Notes under the pieces: model-generated | Databases searched by the model: none | Told to the model about the DNA's origin: nothing | What the model saw: the letters and a program-made list of their open reading frames with translations, nothing else | Position numbers and translations under genes: made by a program | In this document: in pieces, positions 1 through 6,667 of the stretch | Layout: the number at the start of each line of letters is the position of its first letter | Numbering within the stretch: the stretch's first letter is position 1 | Assembly: GCA_902783675.1 (NCBI GenBank) | Contig: CACZRW010000085.1 | Span: 1 to 11,131 of the forward strand | Origin: an uncultured Pseudomonadota bacterium | GTDB taxonomy: Bacteria > Pseudomonadota > Alphaproteobacteria > CACZRW01 | Direction of reading: 5' to 3' | Length of the DNA stretch: 11,131 bases

Positions 1-395
1 GCGTGCGCCTTTTTGCCTGTTAGTCCTTTGTGCAGGCAAAGGACTTCCGCGACTTGATTCCCTATGGTGTGCAAGGGGTTTAGCGAGGTCATCGGTTCTT
101 GGAATATGATGCCTATTTTGCCACCGCGAATATGGCGAAGGGTGGCTTCGGGTGCGGACAGGATATCTGTTCCTTCCAGCTTTATTTGCCCTTTTAAGCG
201 GGCGTTGCTCTGCAACTTTAATATGGACAGTGCGACGGTGGATTTGCCCGAACCGCTTTCGCCCACCAGCGCGGTGATTTCGCCTTTTTTAATGGTGAAG
301 GACACGCCGTTTACAGCGGCAAAATCGCCAAAGGATACGGATAAATCCGTGACGGAAAGAAGGGGCGATGCGGGAGTGAAAGCAGGTGCGGTCAT
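1..395 (-). CDS. yejF: YejF-like peptide ABC transporter ATP-binding protein (N-terminal part, cut by window edge)
   Basis: Cytoplasmic ATPase that powers the YejABEF oligopeptide importer. Translating the minus strand from ATG at 395..393 gives 131 residues before the window ends. They contain an ABC start segment (LLSVTDLSVSFG), a Walker A motif GESGSGKS near residues 44-51, and a Q-loop followed by the peptide-transporter signature FQEPMTSLNPLHTIG near residues 101-115. This pattern is typical of the Dpp/Opp/Yej ATPase family. YejF is normally a double-ABC protein of about 530 residues, so roughly a quarter is visible; the signature motif, Walker B and second ABC half lie outside. An AAGGAG ribosome site (411..406) sits 10 bases before the ATG, and only one base separates it from the yejE stop. 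Family assignment is firm; the specific name rests on the adjacent yejABE genes. Confidence 0.93.
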   Translation of the reverse strand, partial: MTAPAFTPASPLLSVTDLSVSFGDFAAVNGVSFTIKKGEITALVGESGSGKSTVALSILKLQSNARLKGQIKLEGTDILSAPEATLRHIRGGKIGIIFQEPMTSLNPLHTIGNQVAEVLCLHKGLTGKKAH

Positions 396-396
396 T

Positions 397-1422
397 TTAC
401 CTTAGCTCCTTTCGCGAGTCGAAAGCGTCGCGGAATGCTTCGCCGATGAATATTAAAAGCGAAAGAGTGACGGCAAGGACTATAAAACCCGATATGCCAA
501 GCCACGGAGCCGAAAGGTTTTCTTTGCCTTGTCTCAACAGCTCGCCCAGCGAGGGGGAACCGGGGGGAAGTCCCAGCCCTAAAAACTCCAGTGCCGTGAG
601 GGCGGTGATTGCTCCGCACAATATAAAGGGTAAGAAGGATATGGTCGCGACCAAAGCGTTCGGCAGAATATGGCGGAAAATTATTTTTGGTGAGGATACG
701 CCCAGCGCCTTTGCCGCTCTTACATACTCAAAATTGCGGGTGCGCAGAAACTCGGCACGGACTACGCCTACCAGCGCGGTCCAGCTGAACAAAAGCATTA
801 CGGTTAAGAGTATCCAAAACGACGGGATGAAAAGGCTTGCTACCAATACCAATATGAACAGTTGCGGCAGGCCGGACCATATTTCAATAAACCTTTGGAA
901 GAAAAGGTCTATTTTGCCGCCGAAATAGCCTTGGATTGCGCCCGCGGTGATGCCTATGATTGAGGATAAAAGCGTAAGGACAAGTCCGAATATGACTGAC
1001 AGGCGCAGTCCGTAAATCAAACGGGCGGCGACATCGCGGCCTTGGTCGTCGGTGCCGAGCCAGTTTGTAGCAGACGGCGCGGACGGCGCAGGGGAGTCTA
1101 GGTGATAGTTTATGGTATCATAGCTAAAAGGTATGGGCGGCATAAGCATAAAACCGTTTTGCTTTATTTGCTTTATGACAAAGGGGTCTTGGTAGTCGGC
1201 GGGGGTGGGTAAGACTCCGTCAAATACTGTTTCCGGAGGATTATTTATAATCGGGAAGTAATATGCGCCTTTATAGTTTACTATTATTGGCTTATCGTTG
1301 GCTATTACTTCGGCGAAAAGGCTTAATATAAATAATATGCCGAAAATTATTAGCGAATAGTATCCTCTTTTATTTGCTTTAAAGTTGTTTATGCGGCGGG
1401 AAAGGACGGGGTTAATTGCCAT
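397..1422 (-). CDS. yejE: YejE-like peptide ABC transporter inner-membrane permease
   Basis: Second permease of the YejABEF oligopeptide importer (binding-protein-dependent transport, BPD_transp_1 family with an OppC-type N-terminal segment). It is 341 residues long, the same as I recall for E. coli YejE, and shares long stretches with it, for example SELIANDKP-like (here AEVIANDKP), ADYQDP, NWLGTD, VVRAEFLRTRNF and SLLIFIGEAFRDAFD. The first membrane helix is around residues 21-41, followed by a large periplasmic loop (about 42-135) and a cluster of helices from about 140 to 330. The EAA coupling loop (YVRAAKALGVSSPKIIFRH) lies near 233-251 and would dock on YejF. The start is supported by GGAGG (1432..1428) five bases upstream. 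The first 11 bases overlap the end of yejB, indicating translational coupling. Confidence 0.96.
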   Translation of the reverse strand: MAINPVLSRRINNFKANKRGYYSLIIFGILFILSLFAEVIANDKPIIVNYKGAYYFPIINNPPETVFDGVLPTPADYQDPFVIKQIKQNGFMLMPPIPFSYDTINYHLDSPAPSAPSATNWLGTDDQGRDVAARLIYGLRLSVIFGLVLTLLSSIIGITAGAIQGYFGGKIDLFFQRFIEIWSGLPQLFILVLVASLFIPSFWILLTVMLLFSWTALVGVVRAEFLRTRNFEYVRAAKALGVSSPKIIFRHILPNALVATISFLPFILCGAITALTALEFLGLGLPPGSPSLGELLRQGKENLSAPWLGISGFIVLAVTLSLLIFIGEAFRDAFDSRKELR

Positions 1423-2509
1423 TTTGCCCTCCGAAGTCTATGCGCGGGTCAACCAGATGATAGGTCATATCGCAGATAAGATTTAGCAAAAGTCCCAATA
1501 ATCCGAATATATATAATGTGCCGAACATTACCGGATAGTCGCGTGTCATTACTGCCTCAAAGCTAAGCAAGCCCAGTCCGTCCAGCGAGAAAATTACTTC
1601 TATCAGCAGCGAACCGGTGAACAATATGCCGATTAGGGCGGCGGGGAAGCCGGAGATTACTATCAGCATGGCGTTACGGAAAATGTGCTTATAAAGTATG
1701 GCGGTTTCGGATAGGCCTTTGGCTTTAGCGGTCAGGACATACTGTTTGCCGATTTCGTCCAGAAACGAGTTCTTGGTCAGGATGGTAAGGCTGGCAAATC
1801 CGCCTATGACCATTGCGGTTACGGGCAAGGCGAGGTGCCAGAAATAATCTTTTATTTTGCCTAGGCTTGACAGGTCTTGCCAGTTGTCCGAAGTGAGGCC
1901 TTTGAGTGGGAATAAATCAAAGTATTTCCCTCCGCAGAAAAGTATTATTAAAAGTATTGCAAATAAAAATGCCGGTATGGCGTAGCCTATTATTACCGCC
2001 CAGCTGGTAATTATATCAAAATTACTTCCGTCTTTGGTCGCTTTTCTTATGCCCAGAGGTATGGATATAAGGTAGATTAAAAGGGTGCTCCATAGCCCTA
2101 TGGATAAAGAGACGGGGAACTTTTCGGCTATGAGTGAGATGACGGATTGGCTACGGTAGAAACTTTCGCCAAGGTCAAAGGTGGTGTAGTCTTTCAGCAT
2201 AAGCCAAAAGCGTTCGGATGCCGGCTTGTCAAAGCCGAATTGCTTTTCAATTTCGGCGATAAGTTCGAGGTCAAGTCCTTGTGCTCCTTTATACTTACTG
2301 TCTATTGCTGCGGGGCTTGCCGCTTCCGCCATGGCGCTGCCCGAGCCGGAGAAGCGAGCAGTGGCGTCGGTGTTCTTGCCTTCAATTTTAGCTATGGTTT
2401 GCTCAACCGGTCCGCCGGGGGCAAGTTGCACAAAACAGAAGTTTATCAAGATGATGAAAAACAAAGTAACGGGTATAAGTAAAAGGCGCTTTATAAAGTA
2501 TTTGTTCAT
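1412..2509 (-). CDS. yejB: YejB-like peptide ABC transporter inner-membrane permease
   Basis: First permease of the YejABEF importer. The 365-residue length matches E. coli YejB (about 364). Recognisable YejB features in order: an N-terminal helix (residues 8-29) followed by the FVQLAPGGPVEQ motif of DppB/OppB-type permeases; a low-complexity Ala/Ser/Gly segment (about 48-67) in the same place as a variable linker in YejB; GLWSTLLIYLISIPLGIRKA (138-157); GYAIPAFLFAILLI; an EAA loop (YVLTAKAKGLSETAILYKH, about 257-275); and the C-terminal LVDPRIDF (352-359). Its ATG overlaps the yejA stop in an ATGA arrangement (2509..2506), and AAGGAAG (2523..2517) lies seven bases upstream, inside the end of yejA. 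It should pair with YejE to form the membrane channel. Confidence 0.96.
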   Translation of the reverse strand: MNKYFIKRLLLIPVTLFFIILINFCFVQLAPGGPVEQTIAKIEGKNTDATARFSGSGSAMAEAASPAAIDSKYKGAQGLDLELIAEIEKQFGFDKPASERFWLMLKDYTTFDLGESFYRSQSVISLIAEKFPVSLSIGLWSTLLIYLISIPLGIRKATKDGSNFDIITSWAVIIGYAIPAFLFAILLIILFCGGKYFDLFPLKGLTSDNWQDLSSLGKIKDYFWHLALPVTAMVIGGFASLTILTKNSFLDEIGKQYVLTAKAKGLSETAILYKHIFRNAMLIVISGFPAALIGILFTGSLLIEVIFSLDGLGLLSFEAVMTRDYPVMFGTLYIFGLLGLLLNLICDMTYHLVDPRIDFGGQNGN

Positions 2510-4386
2510 TCTTTTACTTCCTTATTTGCTTTGTTTACTTTATTTTTACTTTCTTGCGGCATGCTCTTTATCCACCAAGACATGATGTCCATTCCTTGCA
2601 TAGGGGTGGTGCTTGGCATACCGAATTTGTCCCAAAAAGCAATTTTGGTTGTTTTAGAGTGCCAATGCGGAATTACAAAGTAGTTACATTGAAGGATACG
2701 GTCAAGAGCATGTGTGGCGCTGATTAATGCGGATTCGGACGGCGCCGAGATAATGCTTTCTATCATCGCATCTATTGCCTTGTCAGTAATTCCAATGTAA
2801 TTACGCGAGCCGTTTTGGGCGGCAGAATTGCTACCCCAATAGGAGCGCTGTTCGTTCCCGGGGGATAAAGATTGCCCCCAGATAACGGTAGCCATGTCAA
2901 AATCAAAAGTATTCATACGCGCTTGATATTGGGTGAGGTCGACCACGCGGATTTTTGCTTCTATGCCAAGGCGCTTTAAATTACGGACAAAGGGCAAGGT
3001 GATGCGTTCCCATGCCGATGCGCCCGATGTGTCCAGCATAATTTCAAAGATGAAAGGCTCGCCGTCTTTATTCCTTAATGCGCCCGATTTATATTCCCAG
3101 CCGGCTTCCTTTAACAGGTTCATTGCGATTATGAGGTTGTCCCTTATGTCACCGCTGCCGTCGGTCTCGGGCGGCGGGCAGGTGCCAAGGAAAACTTCGG
3201 GCGGGATAATATCTTTATAAGGCTCAAGTAGCTTTAATTCCGCTTTGGTAGGGGCGCCGGTGGCTGCCAAAACGGAGTTGTCAAAATAACTTTTCGTGCG
3301 GTGGTAAAGCCCGTAGAACAGGTTTTTGTTAGACCACTCAAAATCAAAGGCGTAGGAAAGGGCTTGGCGCACTTTTCTGTCGGCAAAAAGCGGGCGGCGA
3401 GTGTTAAAGACAAAGCCCTGCATGCCGCTGGGAAGTTGGTGCTTGAATTCGCGAAGGATAACTTTGCCCTCGGCGACGGCAGGAAAGTCATAGCCGGTTC
3501 CCCACTTCTTTGCTTCGTTCTCAATGCGAAGGTCAAAAGCGCCGGCTTTAAAGGCTTCCAGTGAAACGCTGGTGTCGCGGTAGTAGTCATACTTTACGGT
3601 GTCAAAGTTGTTCTTGCCGCGATTTACGGGGAGGTCTTTTGCCCAATAGTCTTTTACCCTTTCGTAGGTGATATAGCGTCCTTGGTCGATTTTTGCCACT
3701 TTGTAAGCGCCGCTGCCAAGGAAAGGCGTGAGGGTGGTGGCGGTAAAATCTTTGCCTTGCATGTCAGCTTTGGACAGCACCGGAAGCTCGCTTAAAATAA
3801 GGGGAAGCTCGCGGTTGTCCGCCCCTTTTTTAAAAGTAAAAAGGACGCGTGAAGGTGAGGTGCTAATCGCGCTTTCAACATTGGCATAATAAAAGCGGTA
3901 GAGGGGAGAGCCTTTCTCGCGCAAGATGTTAAAGGTGAAAACCACATCCTCGGCGGTTATGGGCGTGCCGTCGTGAAACTTTGCTTTAGGATTGATGTTA
4001 AACGCCGCAAACGAGCGGTCTTTCGGCACTTCAATACTTTCGGCAATAAGCCCGTAGCGGGTGAAAGGTTCATCTGCCGATGATATCATCAGCGTGTCAA
4101 AGGTCAGACCTAATCCGTCGGCGGAATGGCCCTTTAATATAAAGGGGTTAAGGCTGTCAAAAGTGCCAAAGGCGTAAAGATTAAGCGCGCCGCCTTTGGG
4201 AGCGTCGGGGTTTAGATAATCAAAATGGGTAAAGTCCTTTTTATACTTTGGTATGCCGTGCATGGCGATAGCGTGGGAAGGCGTGGCGGAAAGTTCGCTC
4301 GCCTCAAGCTTTAAGCCAAAGGTAAAAGTAAGGGTGAAAGCAAGAATAAGTAATAAAAAGGGGGTGCCGTGCATGTTATCGCGCAT
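2506..4386 (-). CDS. yejA: YejA-like periplasmic oligopeptide-binding protein
   Basis: Extracytoplasmic solute-binding protein (SBP_bac_5 family) that delivers peptides to the YejB/YejE channel. From ATG at 4386 it has 626 residues, near the roughly 600 usual for YejA. A hydrophobic signal peptide spans residues 10-25, with likely cleavage near LEA-SE (about 29/30). Family-diagnostic segments include GGALNLYAFGTFDSLNPFILKG-like sequence early on, GSGAYKV in the middle, the YejA hallmark AFDFEW-NK-LFY with a following RTKSYFDNS, and the C-terminal YFVIPHWH and FWDKFGMP. An in-frame ATG at 4449 would add 21 residues (KIAKIAKNKG-rich) overlapping the upstream gene by 56 bases. I prefer 4386 because the signal peptide starts properly there, AAAGG lies just upstream (4395..4391), and the gene then begins 7 bases after the preceding stop. 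ATG at 4374 is a third option. Confidence 0.93.
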   Translation of the reverse strand: MRDNMHGTPFLLLILAFTLTFTFGLKLEASELSATPSHAIAMHGIPKYKKDFTHFDYLNPDAPKGGALNLYAFGTFDSLNPFILKGHSADGLGLTFDTLMISSADEPFTRYGLIAESIEVPKDRSFAAFNINPKAKFHDGTPITAEDVVFTFNILREKGSPLYRFYYANVESAISTSPSRVLFTFKKGADNRELPLILSELPVLSKADMQGKDFTATTLTPFLGSGAYKVAKIDQGRYITYERVKDYWAKDLPVNRGKNNFDTVKYDYYRDTSVSLEAFKAGAFDLRIENEAKKWGTGYDFPAVAEGKVILREFKHQLPSGMQGFVFNTRRPLFADRKVRQALSYAFDFEWSNKNLFYGLYHRTKSYFDNSVLAATGAPTKAELKLLEPYKDIIPPEVFLGTCPPPETDGSGDIRDNLIIAMNLLKEAGWEYKSGALRNKDGEPFIFEIMLDTSGASAWERITLPFVRNLKRLGIEAKIRVVDLTQYQARMNTFDFDMATVIWGQSLSPGNEQRSYWGSNSAAQNGSRNYIGITDKAIDAMIESIISAPSESALISATHALDRILQCNYFVIPHWHSKTTKIAFWDKFGMPSTTPMQGMDIMSWWIKSMPQESKNKVNKANKEVKE

Positions 4387-4393
4387 ATTGCCT

Positions 4394-5428
4394 TTATTCT
4401 TCGCTATTTTCGCTATCTTCGCCGTCGTCCGCTTTGTGAGGTTTCCCATAACGGCTCAGGATTTCCTTTTTACGCTTTTCCCAATCGTAAGAGGCGGCTT
4501 TGGAATCCTCGGCAGGGTCGCCTTCCACTTCAAAAGTTACCTTGCTTTCCTTCTTCTTAAAAAAGGGCTTTTTTGCAGAAGGGGCAGAGGTGATGGGAAT
4601 CTCGGTTACGGATATTTCTTCATAGGACTCGGAGACTTTTTCGGGCTTAGTATCTTCCTCGGGCACGGGCTCGTCGGTGAACAAGCTGCGAATATAGCTT
4701 TCGCTTATTTCCTCATCATCAAGGGGATTAGGCGAGGGCTTCTTTATATTCACGAGCTTTGTGTAAAGCGCACCGAGGCTGGAGTTCTCTATAATGTCAG
4801 CCAGCGGGCGATTGTTTTCGTTTAAGTTCAAAAGGTCGAACAGATGTTCAAACCTGTCGCAGAAAAGACGAATGGCGGCGGCTAATTCCTTATCATTTTC
4901 AACGCGGAAGGCGATGGTGCTGTCAAAGCCTTTTATATCGTTGGAATTATCCAAAATCACATTACAAAAAGCCCAGCGGTCGCCTTCGCTTACTTTGTGC
5001 CACAACTCCTCGACCGAGGATTTGCGCATAATGCCGAAGCGAATGGCTATTTCGGCGATGGTGTTGTTTAAGTCCGCAACCGCCGTGTCAATGTATTTAA
5101 GTGTCTCGCTGTTGCGCAGAAGCTCACGCGATTCAAGCAGATTCCTTGTGATGACGCTGTTCTGGTCCGAGGACTTTTTCATGTGGTAAAGCATAATTTC
5201 CAAGAACTTGCCCTGTCTTCTTATGGCAAAGGCGTAATGAATAAAGCCTATGACCACCCAAAGCATCACAACCGGCACAAACACGGCAGTGATGAAGAAA
5301 GCCAAATCCGATGGGTTCATGCTCATCATATTGTCCCAACCGATGCGGGTTTCAACATAAATGCCGGAAAGCCCCAGCCAGAAAATGGAAACAAATGCGG
5401 CTAAACAGAAAAAGATGACGGACAGCAC
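4394..5428 (-). CDS. Uncharacterised two-TM membrane protein with acidic cytoplasmic tail
   Basis: I do not recognise this 344-residue protein. Two hydrophobic segments (about 2-24 and 42-68) are separated by a short loop. The second is followed by positive residues (RRQGK, 70-74), suggesting that the rest is cytoplasmic. A mostly helical region (75-230) contains a possible coiled-coil stretch (SRELLRNSETLKYIDTAVADL, about 100-120) and WHKVSEGDRWAFCNVI. After about 230 it becomes low-complexity and charged: Asp/Glu-rich 236-275, a Lys patch KKPFFKKKESK (286-296), and a very acidic end DDGEDSENSEE. The start is GTG at 5428, with GGGAG (5442..5438) nine bases upstream. It is first in the yej operon, ending 7 bases before yejA, so it is probably co-transcribed. 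A role with the peptide transporter is only inferred from position; a scaffold or regulator is possible. Confidence 0.85.
   Translation of the reverse strand: MLSVIFFCLAAFVSIFWLGLSGIYVETRIGWDNMMSMNPSDLAFFITAVFVPVVMLWVVIGFIHYAFAIRRQGKFLEIMLYHMKKSSDQNSVITRNLLESRELLRNSETLKYIDTAVADLNNTIAEIAIRFGIMRKSSVEELWHKVSEGDRWAFCNVILDNSNDIKGFDSTIAFRVENDKELAAAIRLFCDRFEHLFDLLNLNENNRPLADIIENSSLGALYTKLVNIKKPSPNPLDDEEISESYIRSLFTDEPVPEEDTKPEKVSESYEEISVTEIPITSAPSAKKPFFKKKESKVTFEVEGDPAEDSKAASYDWEKRKKEILSRYGKPHKADDGEDSENSEE
4400..4426. repeat. Nine-base tandem repeat at the 3' end of the membrane-protein gene
   Basis: Three consecutive 9-base units on the plus strand (TTCGCTATT, TTCGCTATC, TTCGCCGTC) differ by one to three bases. 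Read on the minus strand they encode the acidic tail (DGE-DSE-NSE) just before the stop. Because nine is divisible by three, they also keep the yejA-upstream frame open as a Lys-Ile-Ala repeat. Confidence 0.7.
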
Positions 5429-5603
5429 GGTTTTATTCTCCCTTTTGTTAAAGTCGTTTTACCTTTATGATTCTTATATATGCTTTTGCGGTTTTTTAAA
5501 ACAGGTTTTTAACTATTTTTTAACTAATAGGCTAAAAAGATTTTCCCTTTTTCGGGAATTGTGATAAAACCGCAGGCAATGAAGAAACAGTAAGAGGATT
5601 TTT
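5429..5603. promoter_or_regulatory. Divergent intergenic region between the yej operon and accA
   Basis: This AT-rich gap of 175 bases separates two outward-facing genes, so it must carry the start signals of both unless they are read from further away. I see no near-consensus promoter in either direction. The best plus-strand guess is TTGTTA (5445-5450) and TATGAT (5466-5471), but their 15-base spacing is short. It contains a tandem repeat (5506-5526) and a weak hairpin TTCCC/GGGAA (5543-5547 with 5554-5558). The accA ribosome site AAGAGGA (5592-5598) is five bases before its ATG, and the GGGAG site for the minus-strand gene is at 5442..5438. Confidence 0.5.
5506..5526. repeat. Tandem direct repeat TTTTTAACTA, 11-base period
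   Basis: Two perfect 10-base copies (5506-5515 and 5517-5526) lie one base apart, so they repeat every 11 bases, about one helical turn. A degenerate third copy (GGTTTTTTAAAACA, starting near 5490) lies upstream. Repeats placed on the same helix face between divergent genes can be binding sites for a regulator, but the low complexity of the unit means this could be chance. Confidence 0.45.
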
Positions 5604-6557
5604 ATGGTTGAAGATACCGCTAACGGAATGGATTTTGAAAAGCCTATAAGGGAGCTTGAGGCGAAAATTGAAAGCTTGCGCCATACGAGCTCTGAGGACG
5701 GGCTTGATGTTATGGAAGATGTCGCGCGCCTTAGTGCGAAGCTGGAAAAGCAAATGAAGGCGATATATGCCAAGCTTACGCCGTGGCAAAAAGTGCAGGT
5801 GGCAAGGCACCCTTCGCGCCCGCATTTTTGCGACTATGTAAACGGGCTGTTTTCCGACTTTACGCCGCTTGCAGGCGACAGGCTTTATGGTGAGGATGCG
5901 GCGATTGTCGGTGGTCTTGCAAGGTTTTTGGGGCAGTCGGTGGTCGTTATCGGGCATGAAAAAGGAAACGATACCGAAATGCGCATTCGCCACAACTTCG
6001 GCATGGCAAAGCCCGAGGGATACCGCAAAGCAAAGCGGCTTATGGAATTGGCGTCAAAGTTTAAAATCCCCGTGATTACCTTGGTTGATACGGCGGGGGC
6101 TTATCCCGGTGTCGATGCCGAGGAGCGCGGGCAAGGTGTCGCCATTGCCGAGTCTATTGAAACTTGCCTTGAGATAGAAGTGCCGCTTGTCAGTGCGATA
6201 ATCGGCGAAGGCGGCTCGGGCGGAGCGATTGCTCTGTCTGCGGCGGATAGGGTTCTTATGCTGGAGCATTCCATTTATTCCGTTATATCGCCCGAGGGGT
6301 GCGCTTCGATTTTGTGGCGGGATAAGGCGATGGCTAAGACTGCCGCCGAGGCTTTGCATTTAACTGCGCAAGATTTGCTTTCTTTTGGCATAATTGACGA
6401 GATTGTGGCAGAGCCTGTCGGCGGGGCGCACAGAAACCCCGAAGAAATGGTAAAAAAGCTGGGCAGTGCGCTGGATAAAAATCTGGGCGAGATAAAGAAA
6501 TACAGCGGTGCGCGGCTTAAAGCGATGCGGCGCGAAAAGTTTTTGAAGCTTAAATAG
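5604..6557 (+). CDS. accA: Acetyl-CoA carboxylase carboxyltransferase subunit alpha
   Basis: AccA joins AccD in the carboxyltransferase that moves the carboxyl group from biotin on AccB to acetyl-CoA, giving malonyl-CoA, the first committed step of fatty acid synthesis; it acts in the cytoplasm. The 317 residues match the usual length (about 319 in E. coli). Landmarks: an N-terminal helical AccA segment DFEKPIRELEAKIESLR (residues 9-25), the HPSRPHF motif (about 68-74), HEKGNDTEMRIRHNFGM-PEGYRKA-RLM (about 118-147), LVDTAGAYPG followed by EERGQ, then GEGGSGGAIAL with HSIYSVISPEGCASILWRD, all typical of the crotonase-fold active-site region. The ATG at 5604 follows AAGAGGA by five bases. The next gene begins 110 bases downstream on the same strand; that gap shows no convincing terminator. 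Confidence 0.97.
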   Translation: MVEDTANGMDFEKPIRELEAKIESLRHTSSEDGLDVMEDVARLSAKLEKQMKAIYAKLTPWQKVQVARHPSRPHFCDYVNGLFSDFTPLAGDRLYGEDAAIVGGLARFLGQSVVVIGHEKGNDTEMRIRHNFGMAKPEGYRKAKRLMELASKFKIPVITLVDTAGAYPGVDAEERGQGVAIAESIETCLEIEVPLVSAIIGEGGSGGAIALSAADRVLMLEHSIYSVISPEGCASILWRDKAMAKTAAEALHLTAQDLLSFGIIDEIVAEPVGGAHRNPEEMVKKLGSALDKNLGEIKKYSGARLKAMRREKFLKLK

Positions 6558-6667
6558 CGTCTTTATGGTTTACAAAGCGCGGCTTCTAACTTAACTTTTT
6601 AAAAAGCGGGCGGGGTGCGCTTGTTGCTCCGTGCTCCTTTGAGGAAAACTTAAAAAGGACGAGGACG

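Noticed and set aside
386..928. A 180-codon plus-strand frame opposite yejE
   Set aside because: It lies entirely antisense to a well-matched YejE and has a Ser/Lys/Arg-rich composition with no motif, so it is a shadow frame.
5543..5558. A hairpin TTCCC/GGGAA in the accA upstream region, considered as a riboswitch or terminator
   Set aside because: It has only five base pairs with a six-base loop, and no further conserved structure around it.
6595..6606. A 12-base palindrome CTTTTTAAAAAG after accA, considered as a terminator
   Set aside because: It has no loop, no GC stem and no following T-run, and such A/T palindromes are common by chance. I found no convincing terminator in the gap 6558-6667.
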